From contig JASGJS010000001.1 of the NCBI GenBank assembly GCA_047601185.1, positions 248,001 to 312,000 on the forward strand: a stretch of 64,000 bases of DNA, written 5' to 3'. Source of the DNA: JASGJS01 sp047601185. Its GTDB lineage: Bacteria > Pseudomonadota > Gammaproteobacteria > JAURND01. This document shows, in pieces, positions 51,434-59,665 of this stretch. Positions within the stretch are counted from its first letter, which is position 1. Each line of letters begins with the position of its first letter. The notes under the pieces were generated by a model that ran no database searches, was not told the DNA's origin, and saw only the letters and a list, made by a program, of their open reading frames with translations. The translations under genes were made by a program, and so were the position numbers.

Positions 51434-51477
51434 TCCAAGCTTCATAGCATTACCACCTTATCAGCTCTTAAAGTACT

Positions 51478-52614
51478 TTAAAGTCTAAGTCCTTTATTTG
51501 CATGAAATTCATGAAATTGCTCTTCTGAAACTTCCTGCATTTTTTTGGGAAGAAGCATGTCAAAAATTGCTAATAATACTACAACCGACGCCCCCAATGC
51601 CAAAGCCTGCACATTGCCCATACCTAATCCTTCTTTCAATCCTATGAAAGTTCCCAGGCCTGCAAGCGTTGCGACAACAGCTTTTTCAGGTGAATGATTC
51701 TTTTCGGGAAATGAAAGATCTTCTTGAATGTGGTTAGCTTGTTGAGCTTTCGCATTTTTTTCTGCTAAAGCTGCTGTTGTTTTGGGAGCTTCTGCAGCTG
51801 CCTGAACTTGTTCAGGTGTCGGTTCTGGTGGCTTTGTCCACATAGGCGCTGGCTGTGCTTTATCAGCGTCAGCTTGAACAGCAACAGGTTTTTCAACTTC
51901 AGGGGCTACGGTCTCAGCTTTCGGTTGTGCTGGTGCTGGCTCACCCATCATTTCGATTTCATATTGAGCTTCAGGTTCAGATTTAGGCACTTGATTTGGG
52001 TCAATTTCCTTAAATAGCTTGGCCAACCCTCTAGCAAATTCATACCGATCTTCTTCAAGTTTTTGAGCATCGATTGCAGCTTGTGTCTCGGGATCAAGTT
52101 CTTCGCTGATTGAGGGCATTGAATTAGGATCCCAATTTTCTAATTTTAAAGCAGGTGGTTGTTCTGCTTGCACAACTTGGGCTTCATGCTCATCCGCTTC
52201 TGTAGCATCTTCAATGACGACGCTCGATTGAGTTAAATTTTCTACTGAATTCGCCATATCGACAAATGCCTGATTTTCTTTTTCATGTTCGGCTTTTCTC
52301 ACAGCTTTAGCTTGTTCTTTAGCAATTTGCTCAGCTTGACCTGCTTCAGCTTCTTCGAATAAACCATTAGCAAGTCCAGCAAATTCTTCATCTACAGTAG
52401 GATTCGAATTGTAGTACGCCTTCTTTAACTCTTTTTCTGAAAGAGTTTTGCTGTCGGCTAGATTCGCCGTAAAATCTTCGCCTTGCTCAGCCAGTAATTC
52501 ATCTAAAATATTAATTTTCTTTGCCTGCTTGGGATCTTCAGCAAAAAGCTCATCTTTTTCATATCCTGCAACCAATGCTTCAAGGGTGTTATTTTGCGCT
52601 TTCTCGTTTGCCAT
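51478..52614 (-). CDS. Unknown Ala/Glu-rich protein with C-terminal membrane segment (378 aa)
   Basis: Residues 1-300 are acidic, Ala/Glu/Gln-rich and probably disordered or helical, with several Pro-rich stretches (APAQPKAETVAPEVEKPVAV). A C-terminal pair of hydrophobic segments (AVVATLAGLGTFIGL and NVQALALGASVVVLLAIFDMLLP, about 310-355) is followed by a short charged tail. No signal peptide. It follows the coiled-coil gene 52651-53892 after 36 bp, so both are probably one unit. No family recognised; a membrane-tethered secreted protein is one possibility. Confidence 0.65.
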   Translation of the reverse strand: MANEKAQNNTLEALVAGYEKDELFAEDPKQAKKINILDELLAEQGEDFTANLADSKTLSEKELKKAYYNSNPTVDEEFAGLANGLFEEAEAGQAEQIAKEQAKAVRKAEHEKENQAFVDMANSVENLTQSSVVIEDATEADEHEAQVVQAEQPPALKLENWDPNSMPSISEELDPETQAAIDAQKLEEDRYEFARGLAKLFKEIDPNQVPKSEPEAQYEIEMMGEPAPAQPKAETVAPEVEKPVAVQADADKAQPAPMWTKPPEPTPEQVQAAAEAPKTTAALAEKNAKAQQANHIQEDLSFPEKNHSPEKAVVATLAGLGTFIGLKEGLGMGNVQALALGASVVVLLAIFDMLLPKKMQEVSEEQFHEFHANKGLRL

Positions 52615-52650
52615 AATGATTTTCTCTAAAATTTATATTAAATAGGAAAT

Positions 52651-53892
52651 TTACCGCCCAAATCTTTTAAACTGATCAACCCGTTTTTGCATGGAATCGA
52701 CTTCCTGCTGTGCTTGCTTCACTTTGTCAGCAGTCGTACGCTGACTTAATAAACTTTGTCCCAATAAAGGAGCAGCTTTGGTCTGTTGACGTTTTTGATT
52801 GGCTTTGTCTAAATTTTGAACGTGTTGATACACTTGATTTTGCGCATGCGCTTCTTCTCGCGCGGCATCATAAGTTTTTTCAGCTTTGCCGACAACAGTT
52901 TTGGCTTGGGTTGCTTGTTGCTGCAAAGTAGCTAAACGCTGTGCAGGTGAAACGTAAGCAGTTGCTAACAGTTGATCTTTCTGATGGAGCAAGTTAGAGC
53001 GCAGTTGGGTAAAATTCTGCACAGCTTTTTGCGCGGCATTGATATTTTTTGCGATGGGTTCTTGCTTAGCTTTTGATAAGGCTTTGTCAGCGTTTAACTT
53101 AGCTTGAAATAACTTGGGATCATATACTGCCGTATTGACATCTGCCATGTCGTAAGTCATCGATTTGCGTTGTTCACCTAAACGGTTACCACTTTCCAGC
53201 GTTTTGGAGATGAGGGTTTCTTTTTGTTGATTATAGGCGGATACTGCATCACGAGCGGCTTGCATATTTTCTGCTGTGGGTTGTGCTTGTGCACGTTTAA
53301 TTTGAGCTTCCGCTTCACATTTGGCTTTAAATAAATAGAAATTAAAATGGTCACTGTTGATATCTAATAAATCATTGGAAGCCTTATCTCTAGCGCTGGG
53401 CTTAGGGCTACTAGCGGCCGGTTGTTTTTGCTTGATGCATTGATCTGCTAATTGTAAAAAGGCATCGCGTGCTTGGGTGGCTTGAGCAATTGATTGCGGA
53501 TTGCGACTTGCCTGTGCTGCTTGAATGCTTTCAATGGCCTTGACGCGCGCAGCAAATAATTCTGCGTTAAAGGCATTACTACCGGGATTGCAAAGCTCAT
53601 TTAAAATGGCTTGTCGTTCAACTTTTTCTTTGTAGTGTCGATAGGCATTTTGGGCTTCAAACTCTTGATCTGCTGCTTTTTTAAACTGTATTTCAGCTTT
53701 GCTGAGGTCTTCTTCACTTTTTTTAACGCGGGCTTCAGCAGTTTTTAAACGTTCGGGACTCACTTCTTCTTTGCTGGTTAGAGCACTGTATTGCTTTTCC
53801 AATTTTGCTTGGAGCGCTTGCTGATCATCAGAATAACCTTTCAGACGTTCTAATCTTTTTTGCAGTTCAGCATCTGGAGTGGTTTTGGCCAT
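52651..53892 (-). CDS. Coiled-coil protein with three internal repeats (413 aa)
   Basis: No signal peptide or membrane segment; mostly helical. Three copies of a 45-50-residue unit occur: FNAELFAARVKAIESIQAAQ (about residue 105), FNFYLFKAKCEAEAQIKRAQ (about 190) and YDPKLFQAKLNADKALSKAK (about 265). Each is followed by a stretch ending in a Gln/Lys-rich helix (for example NMQAARDAVSAYNQQKETLI). Long coiled coils flank them (about 20-85 and 310-413). It has the look of a scaffold or effector protein. Transcribed with the gene 51478-52614. Confidence 0.65.
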   Translation of the reverse strand: MAKTTPDAELQKRLERLKGYSDDQQALQAKLEKQYSALTSKEEVSPERLKTAEARVKKSEEDLSKAEIQFKKAADQEFEAQNAYRHYKEKVERQAILNELCNPGSNAFNAELFAARVKAIESIQAAQASRNPQSIAQATQARDAFLQLADQCIKQKQPAASSPKPSARDKASNDLLDINSDHFNFYLFKAKCEAEAQIKRAQAQPTAENMQAARDAVSAYNQQKETLISKTLESGNRLGEQRKSMTYDMADVNTAVYDPKLFQAKLNADKALSKAKQEPIAKNINAAQKAVQNFTQLRSNLLHQKDQLLATAYVSPAQRLATLQQQATQAKTVVGKAEKTYDAAREEAHAQNQVYQHVQNLDKANQKRQQTKAAPLLGQSLLSQRTTADKVKQAQQEVDSMQKRVDQFKRFGR

Positions 53893-53981
53893 TGTTCACC
53901 TCTATGAATAGTCGGATAACTTGCTTTTTTATACCGGTATCAGTCATTATATGGTGCTTAGCTTAACAAAATATTAGCGCT

Positions 53982-54302
53982 ATGTATTATCTTCAATTTT
54001 ATGTCCCCCCTTCTCACTTAAAAGCCGTCAAAATAGCCTTGTTTGCGGCCGGTGCGGGCAAAATCGGCGCCTATGATCAATGCGCCTGGCAAACCTTAGG
54101 AGAGGGCCAATACCGGCCTTTGCCGGGAAGCCAACCCTTTGCGGGAACCCAAGATCAACTCTGCCATGAAGCAGAGTATAAAGTGGAAATGGTCTGTGCG
54201 GAAGCGGTTTTATCCGAGGTTATCAGTGCCTTGAAAGCCAGCCATCCTTATGAACAACCGGCGTATTGGGTAATGAAAGGATTCCCTGCAAATGGCGACT
54301 AA
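53982..54302 (+). CDS. NIF3/YqfO C-terminal-domain-like protein
   Basis: 106 aa. LQFYVPPSHLKAVKIALFAAGAGKIGAYDQCAWQTLGEGQYRPLPGSQPFAG, together with EVISALKASHPYEQPAYWV, matches the stand-alone CutA-like domain found inserted in NIF3/YqfO proteins. Function unknown. It overlaps hemD by 11 bp. Confidence 0.85.
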   Translation: MYYLQFYVPPSHLKAVKIALFAAGAGKIGAYDQCAWQTLGEGQYRPLPGSQPFAGTQDQLCHEAEYKVEMVCAEAVLSEVISALKASHPYEQPAYWVMKGFPANGD

Positions 54303-55029
54303 GTTAGGTCGCTTTATCATTACCCGCCCTCTTCACCAAGCTGAAAACTTAGGGCGCGCCATTCAGGCCTTAGGGGGAGAGCCCCTCTATTTTCCAACTT
54401 TAGAGATTGAATTTTTATCGAACTGGGTGGATATATTAGAGCACTCGTTTGATAACATTGTGTTTGTCAGCGCCAATGCCGTGCTGGCTGTGATGCCGCA
54501 TTGGGCTAAGCTCAAAACCGCTCCTCACGTTTTCGCGGTTGGCAGTGGTACTGCGCATAGGTTAAGTCAGAATGGAATATCCGCCACCCTCCCCTCTCAA
54601 GGTCAATTTCATAGTGAAGGATTATTGGCGTTATTTGCTCAACAAATACTTCCTCACCAATCCATTTTAATATTTTCTGGGGAAAATGGCCGGACTTGGT
54701 TAGCCGATCATTTAAGACAGGCTGGAGCGGTTGTTGAACAAGTGGCGGTTTATAAACGTCAAAAACCGGCAATAGATATGACTTTATTAACCGCTCAAAC
54801 ACAACCTATTGCAGCGATTATCTGCTCTAGCGCCTCGAGTTTACAACATTTATGGGAAATGGTTGGACCCGAAAAACAAGCTTGGTTATGCGAACAACAA
54901 CTGGTGGTGATTAGCCCAAAAATGGTGGCATTAGTGCAAGATTTAGGGTTTAAAAAAATGCCTTGGGTGGCTGAAAATGCCAGTGATGCGGAAATTATTA
55001 AGGTGATTGAAAAGGAATGCTTCGCATAG
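54292..55029 (+). CDS. hemD: Uroporphyrinogen-III synthase
   Basis: 245 aa. Two Rossmann-like lobes with the typical scattered motifs: FIITRPLHQAENLGRAIQALGGEPLYFPTLEIE, NIVFVSANAVLAV, FAVGSGTAHRLSQNG, ILIFSGENGRTWLADHLRQAGAVVEQVAVYKR and AAIICSSASSLQHLWE. It cyclises hydroxymethylbilane, the hemC product. In most gammaproteobacteria it follows hemC; here it is 39 kb away, with its own small operon. Confidence 0.9.
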   Translation: MATKLGRFIITRPLHQAENLGRAIQALGGEPLYFPTLEIEFLSNWVDILEHSFDNIVFVSANAVLAVMPHWAKLKTAPHVFAVGSGTAHRLSQNGISATLPSQGQFHSEGLLALFAQQILPHQSILIFSGENGRTWLADHLRQAGAVVEQVAVYKRQKPAIDMTLLTAQTQPIAAIICSSASSLQHLWEMVGPEKQAWLCEQQLVVISPKMVALVQDLGFKKMPWVAENASDAEIIKVIEKECFA

Positions 55030-55037
55030 GGTTTAAT

Positions 55038-55071
55038 AGCGGGCAAGCTGCCCGCGCTCCCGGGCTCGAGC
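55038..55071. repeat. Family-1 palindrome
   Basis: AGCGGGCAAGCTGCCCGCGC, then TCCCGGGCTCGAGC, between the convergent hemD and dsbB genes (66-bp gap). Confidence 0.85.
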
Positions 55072-55095
55072 TATCTAAAGCCTCGCGCCGTTCTC

Positions 55096-55581
55096 TCACT
55101 TCTTGAGTAATAAAGCTAAAGCAATGATCGCCAATCCGGCAAACCCAATCAAGCTCCAAATGGGGATGCTTAATCCCAATACTGTCGTCACTTGACTACA
55201 ATTATCCGCGCTTTTTAAAAAAAAGTTCAACGCTTGCTGGAAGGGAAAATGCTTTAACACGTATTGATAGCCAGGGACACACACCTGCACCGCTTGGCTA
55301 GGATGTTGCTGAATCCAAAGGTGGCGTATCGCCAAAGCTATGCCTAACGTTGCAAATACAAAGCCGAATAGCGCGTAGATTCTTCTACCCCACTCTCGAG
55401 GGTGATGCACCGCTGCGAGCAAAAAAATCAGCCCACAACCGATAAAAGCCGCGCGCTGTACGACGCATAATGGGCAAGGCTGTATGCCTTTAACATATTG
55501 TAAATAATACCCTATGCTAAGCAGGAGTACGCTCAGCCCGCAGGCCGTCAGATTTAATCCGCGATTTGATAAAATTTTCAT
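55096..55581 (-). CDS. dsbB: Disulfide bond formation protein B
   Basis: 161 aa with four membrane helices. The first periplasmic loop has the CxxC pair in GIQPCPLCVVQRAAF (about residues 36-39), and the second loop the pair in VCVPGYQYVLKHFPFQQAL...NCSQV. DsbB reoxidises DsbA with ubiquinone. The Gln/Arg after the CxxC motif that contact quinone are present. Confidence 0.94.
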   Translation of the reverse strand: MKILSNRGLNLTACGLSVLLLSIGYYLQYVKGIQPCPLCVVQRAAFIGCGLIFLLAAVHHPREWGRRIYALFGFVFATLGIALAIRHLWIQQHPSQAVQVCVPGYQYVLKHFPFQQALNFFLKSADNCSQVTTVLGLSIPIWSLIGFAGLAIIALALLLKK

Positions 55582-55711
55582 GGTATTCTATTCGTAAAAA
55601 CGTAAATGTACTCAGCATGAATTTTCCACCTCGACGTCGAGGTAGTAGCGATATGCAAACATTAAGTCCAGATTCTACCTGGCTTATCGATGAATTCAAA
55701 GTACTGTCTCT

Positions 55712-56479
55712 ATGATGCACTATCTCTATGCTTTTTGCGTTGCACTGCTGGCCGGCTTTGTCGACGCCATTGCCGGTGGTGGCGGGCTGATTCAACTGCC
55801 GGGATTGATTTTTTTATTTCCGCAAGTCCCTATCGCCTATTTGCTGGGCACTAATAAATTAGCCTCGAGTAGTGGCACTTTAATGGCCAGTTATCACTTC
55901 GCGCACACCTTACATATTCGACTCAAAACCGTGCTACCGGCCATTGTCGCGGCCTTCCTATTTTCATTATTGGGCGCGCATACCGCCACCCAAATTGATA
56001 ACGAAATCCTCAAACCCATTGTTTTCATTTTATTATTGGGAATTGGCGGTTACGTTCTTGTCAAAAAAAATTTGGGGCTGCATCCTGTACCCAAATCTCA
56101 TACCGCTGTGCAATTGGGGATTTATTTTGCCCTCATCGGGATGGCCTTTGGCTTTTATGACGGCTTTCTCGGCCCAGGCGTCGGCAGCATGTTAATTTTT
56201 ATTTATATCGGCTGGCTCGGTTGCGATTTTCTGCATGGGTCGGCCTATGCCAAATTAACCAATCTGGCCTCCAACGTTGCCGCTATGTTGTATTTTGGGT
56301 TTACCCATCATATTTTTTATAAGCTGGGGCTGTTAATGGCGGTAGGGAATGTGATAGGCAATTTATTTGGGGCTAAGTTAGCGATTAAAAAAGGCTCGGG
56401 GTTTGTGCGGGTGGTGTTTTTGGTGGTGATTATTGTGATTTTGATGAAGTTGTGGGAGAGCTTAATGATGCGGTTGTGA
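55712..56479 (+). CDS. TauE/SafE (TSUP) family membrane transporter
   Basis: 255 aa with about eight membrane segments. The opening LAGFVDAIAGGGGLIQLPGL, then LLGTNKLASSSGTLMAS, and the middle IGMAFGFYDGFLGPGVGSML are the duplicated family motifs. It is close to YfcA. Members export or import sulfite, sulfonates or other anions; the substrate is not evident. Confidence 0.9.
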   Translation: MMHYLYAFCVALLAGFVDAIAGGGGLIQLPGLIFLFPQVPIAYLLGTNKLASSSGTLMASYHFAHTLHIRLKTVLPAIVAAFLFSLLGAHTATQIDNEILKPIVFILLLGIGGYVLVKKNLGLHPVPKSHTAVQLGIYFALIGMAFGFYDGFLGPGVGSMLIFIYIGWLGCDFLHGSAYAKLTNLASNVAAMLYFGFTHHIFYKLGLLMAVGNVIGNLFGAKLAIKKGSGFVRVVFLVVIIVILMKLWESLMMRL

Positions 56480-56528
56480 GCCGAAAAACGCTTTGTCATC
56501 AGAATGTTAGGCAACTAGCCAACTCGCT

Positions 56529-56561
56529 ATTCGGTAAACACCGAATCGGTGGTTACCGAAT
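56529..56561. other. Strong stem-loop
   Basis: ATTCGGTAA, CACCG, AAT, CGGTG, TTACCGAAT: 14 base pairs around a 3-nt loop with one A-G mismatch. No T run follows on either side, so it is not a simple terminator. It lies between the TSUP gene and the DUF4143 ATPase. Confidence 0.6.
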
Positions 56562-56614
56562 TAAGCCTAAAATAAGTTATCTCAGGACGCTGTACAAATC
56601 CAAATAAATTATTT

Positions 56615-56652
56615 TGATTTACACAGAAATCTGTCTTATACTTTGTGTAAAT
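56615..56652 (+). promoter_or_regulatory. Promoter with flanking operator half-sites before the DUF4143 ATPase
   Basis: TTGATT (56615-56620) and TATACT (56637-56642) with 16-bp spacing. Perfect 9-bp inverted half-sites ATTTACACA (56617-56625) and TGTGTAAAT (56644-56652) overlap the -35 box and the start site, as expected of a dimeric repressor site. TTAGGTGG follows as ribosome-binding site. Confidence 0.55.
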
Positions 56653-56673
56653 TTAAATAATTTTAGGTGGAAA

Positions 56674-57837
56674 ATGCGATTTCAACGAGATGCGGCCGTC
56701 ACTTTAAGCCAGGCAGCGGAAAAATACCCTGTCGTAACCCTGGTCGGGCCCCGGCAAGTCGGTAAAACGACGTTGGCACGGATGACATTTCCCGACAAGC
56801 CTTATGCCAATTTGGAAAACCCTGATCTATTAGCGTTTGCCGTAAATGATCCCAGGGGATTTTTAAACCAATTTCCGCAAGGGGCCATCTTGGATGAAAT
56901 TCAAAATGCCCCTTTGTTGCTCTCTTATATTCAGGTCATGGTCGATGAGCGCGCTCAGAATGGAATTTTTATTTTAACGGGCAGCCACCAATTTGACTTA
57001 GGTCATGCAATCAGCCAATCCTTAGCGGGAAGAACTGCTGTTTTATCTTTATTGCCATTCTCCATAGCAGAATTAGCCGCGGAACAAATTGATCTCAGTC
57101 TAGATGAATATTTACTCAAAGGTTTTTTGCCACGCGTTTATGATCAGAATTTGAATCCTCAAGATGCTTATCGCAACTATGTGAAAACGTATTTGGAACG
57201 GGATGTCCGCCAAATTTCTAGGGTACATGATTTATTGTTGTTTCAGAAATTTCTAAGACTTTGCGCTTCTCGGGTGGGATGTGTCTTAAATCAAAGCAGT
57301 TTAGCCAATGATGTAGGCGTGTCTACGACCACTATTCATCAATGGTTGGCAGTATTAGAAGCTTCCTATTTGATTTTTCGAATTCAACCGTATTTTGAAA
57401 ATTTCGGCAAACGCGTCATTAAATCTCCTAAATTATATTTTTTTGATGTGGGCCTTGTCAGTTATTTAATTGATATTGAAACGACGACACAGATGTCGCG
57501 AGATCCGCTCAGAGGTCATTTAGTCGAAAATCTCGTTGTATTGGAGTTGATTAAAGCGAGAATTAATCAGGGATTAGAACCTAACCTCTATTTTTTTCGC
57601 GATAGCCATCAAAATGAAGTTGATCTTATTTATAAGCGCGCGCATGAATTGATCCCCATTGAAATCAAATCAGCCCAGACTTATAACAGGAGTTTTTTGA
57701 AAAATTTGCAGCATTTTCAATCTCTAGCGCCCGAGCGTGTTCCCACCGGGTATTTAATTTATGCGGGAGAATTAAGCTACAAAGTGGATGGTTTTCAGTT
57801 GTTAAATTATAAACATCTGATGCAAGTGATAAATTAG
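56674..57837 (+). CDS. DUF4143-type AAA ATPase
   Basis: 387 aa from the ATG at 56674; a longer frame begins inside the promoter. Walker A VTLVGPRQVGKTTLARMTFP (about residue 24), Walker B QGAILDEIQNAP (about 70), and ILTGSHQFDL. The C-terminal DUF4143 region contains YLERDVRQISRV and a PD-(D/E)XK-like end: DSHQNEVDLIYKRAHELIPIEIKSAQ. The family is widespread in bacteria and archaea, often mobile, with no settled function. Lone gene with its own promoter. Confidence 0.88.
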   Translation: MRFQRDAAVTLSQAAEKYPVVTLVGPRQVGKTTLARMTFPDKPYANLENPDLLAFAVNDPRGFLNQFPQGAILDEIQNAPLLLSYIQVMVDERAQNGIFILTGSHQFDLGHAISQSLAGRTAVLSLLPFSIAELAAEQIDLSLDEYLLKGFLPRVYDQNLNPQDAYRNYVKTYLERDVRQISRVHDLLLFQKFLRLCASRVGCVLNQSSLANDVGVSTTTIHQWLAVLEASYLIFRIQPYFENFGKRVIKSPKLYFFDVGLVSYLIDIETTTQMSRDPLRGHLVENLVVLELIKARINQGLEPNLYFFRDSHQNEVDLIYKRAHELIPIEIKSAQTYNRSFLKNLQHFQSLAPERVPTGYLIYAGELSYKVDGFQLLNYKHLMQVIN

Positions 57838-57876
57838 TCACTGGCATCTAGTGAAGATTCTCGTAAATAAAATCTT

Positions 57877-57923
57877 TCTGGATTGCTTCGTTGCGCGAAA
57901 AGCATGCGCGCCTCGCAATGACG
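57877..57923. repeat. Short dispersed repeat of the cattgcgagg type
   Basis: TTCTGGATTGCTTCGTTGCG, then CGCCTCGCAATGACG. This sequence type (CTGGATTGCTTCG...CTCGCAATGACG) is a well-known dispersed repeat in intracellular bacteria. Only one copy is in this window, in the 150-bp gap before birA. Confidence 0.6.
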
Positions 57924-57987
57924 CCCCCGTAAGTTTGATGCTTATATTCAGAAACTGTACGAAAAAATTACTCGCGCCAGCGACAAA

Positions 57988-58746
57988 TTAAGCTTTGACG
58001 ACGTGCCCGTTGATATGGTGGCTAATATTTCCAAGATCATCTTCTAATAACAAATACCCTCGATGATCCACCCCATTCACTCTCCCTTGATAGCGGTTGT
58101 CACCTTGCTGCAAGGTAATTCGCTGATCCTTGAGATAATCGTATTGAGCCCAAAGCGGTAAAAAAGATTGCCAACCCGATTGTTGATATTGATTGAGCGT
58201 TGCGATGAGTTGCTCCAATAGACTGGCGATGAGAGGATTTCGATCGATTGCCTTGCCCGTGATCAATTGTAATGATGTCCAAGATTGTGGGATGGTCTCA
58301 GCTGACGTCATATTGACATTGATGCCCATACTAATAGTCGCGATTTGATGTGGCCCCAATTCAATTAAAATGCCGGCGAGTTTCTGATTGCGCCAATAAA
58401 TGTCATTAGGCCATTTAATTTTGAGTGCTGGAGCACCGTGTTGGGTGAGCGCTTGGATCACAGCGAGGCCCACCGCCAAACTGAGGCCTTGTCGCTGGGT
58501 GAAGGATTGAGGAAATTGCCAACGCAGTGAAAAATAAATATTTTGAAAGGCAGGTGCGTACCACACGCGCTGATGCTGTCCACGTGCCTGCGTTTGCTCT
58601 TCCGCTAAACACAGTAAAGGGCAAGCTGTGAGCGATTTTAAATGATCAATGGTGGAGGTTGTGACGCGAACAATTTCAATGGGAATGGCTTGCGCAGTTG
58701 GCGTGCTTAAATCGTGTTGAATGATTTGAGCACTGAGTGGAATCAC
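57988..58746 (-). CDS. birA: Biotin-[acetyl-CoA-carboxylase] ligase
   Basis: 252 aa with a GTG start 1 bp after lpxC. The ligase core has CLAEEQTQARGQHQRVWYAP (the biotinyl-AMP loop), NIYFSLRW, LKIKWPNDIYW and KLAGILIELG, plus the C-terminal SH3-like domain. The N-terminal helix-turn-helix repressor domain of E. coli BirA (321 aa) is missing, so it is an enzyme only and cannot regulate biotin genes. Confidence 0.92.
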   Translation of the reverse strand: MIPLSAQIIQHDLSTPTAQAIPIEIVRVTTSTIDHLKSLTACPLLCLAEEQTQARGQHQRVWYAPAFQNIYFSLRWQFPQSFTQRQGLSLAVGLAVIQALTQHGAPALKIKWPNDIYWRNQKLAGILIELGPHQIATISMGINVNMTSAETIPQSWTSLQLITGKAIDRNPLIASLLEQLIATLNQYQQSGWQSFLPLWAQYDYLKDQRITLQQGDNRYQGRVNGVDHRGYLLLEDDLGNISHHINGHVVKA

Positions 58747-58747
58747 A

Positions 58748-59662
58748 CTAAGCGGCTGCTAAACCAGGCTCAACAAACGATACCGGCAAATTCGCCATTT
58801 TATCCAACGTTACGATTTCCCAAGCATCACGATCCGCTAATAAAGCACAGCGCAGTTGATGATTGAGATGATGGCCCGGTTTATAACTGGAAAAAGCCCC
58901 AATCACGCTATGACCCAACAAATACAAATCGCCAATGGCATCGAGCATTTTATGCCGCACAAATTCGTCAGGATACCGCAAGCCTTCTTGATTCAAGACT
59001 TTTTCATCTCCTAATACCACCGTATTTTCAAGGCTAGCACCTAACGCTAACCGGTGTTTCTTTAAATTTTCATAATCTGCCAAAAATCCAAAGGTGCGAG
59101 CGCGACTAATTTCTTGAATAAAAGAGGCTTGGGTAAATTCTAAGGTCAAGTCTTGAGTGCTGCGACGAATCAACGGATGCACGTAATCAATACTCACCGA
59201 AAATCTAAAGCCTTCATGCGGCTCTAATTTTGCCCATTTATCTTCCATTTCCACAATGATCGGCTTTTTAATCCGCAAAAATTTCTTAGCTTCAAATTGT
59301 TCAACCACACCAGCGGTTTGAATTAAATTGGCAAAATGTTCGGCGCTGCCGTCCATCACAGGGACTTCACCTGCCGCTAAATCGATATAGGCATTATCGA
59401 TGCCTAAACCCGCGAAGGCTGACAATAAATGCTCTACGGTGGCAATCGAAACGCCATTATGACTTAAACAAGAATTTAAGCGGGTGTCGCCAATGTGGGT
59501 AGTTAACGCGGGGATGGCCACCACTGGCGTTTGATCAATGCGTCTGAATACAATGCCAGTATTCTCAGGCGCAGATTGTAAATTGAGCTGAATCATTTCA
59601 CCAGAATGAATCCCTATTCCGGCAGTTTGTACGGACTGCTTTAAGGTGCGTTGTTTTATCAT
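58748..59662 (-). CDS. lpxC: UDP-3-O-acyl-N-acetylglucosamine deacetylase
   Basis: 304 aa. First committed step of lipid A synthesis. Zinc ligands are in VEHLLSAFAGLGIDN (His near 78) and HKMLDAIGDLYLLGH (about 236-250), and the catalytic His in KPGHHLNHQL (about 265). The order lpxC after ftsZ is the conserved end of the dcw cluster. The gene follows ftsZ by 3 bp. Confidence 0.97.
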   Translation of the reverse strand: MIKQRTLKQSVQTAGIGIHSGEMIQLNLQSAPENTGIVFRRIDQTPVVAIPALTTHIGDTRLNSCLSHNGVSIATVEHLLSAFAGLGIDNAYIDLAAGEVPVMDGSAEHFANLIQTAGVVEQFEAKKFLRIKKPIIVEMEDKWAKLEPHEGFRFSVSIDYVHPLIRRSTQDLTLEFTQASFIQEISRARTFGFLADYENLKKHRLALGASLENTVVLGDEKVLNQEGLRYPDEFVRHKMLDAIGDLYLLGHSVIGAFSSYKPGHHLNHQLRCALLADRDAWEIVTLDKMANLPVSFVEPGLAAA

Positions 59663-59665
59663 CTA

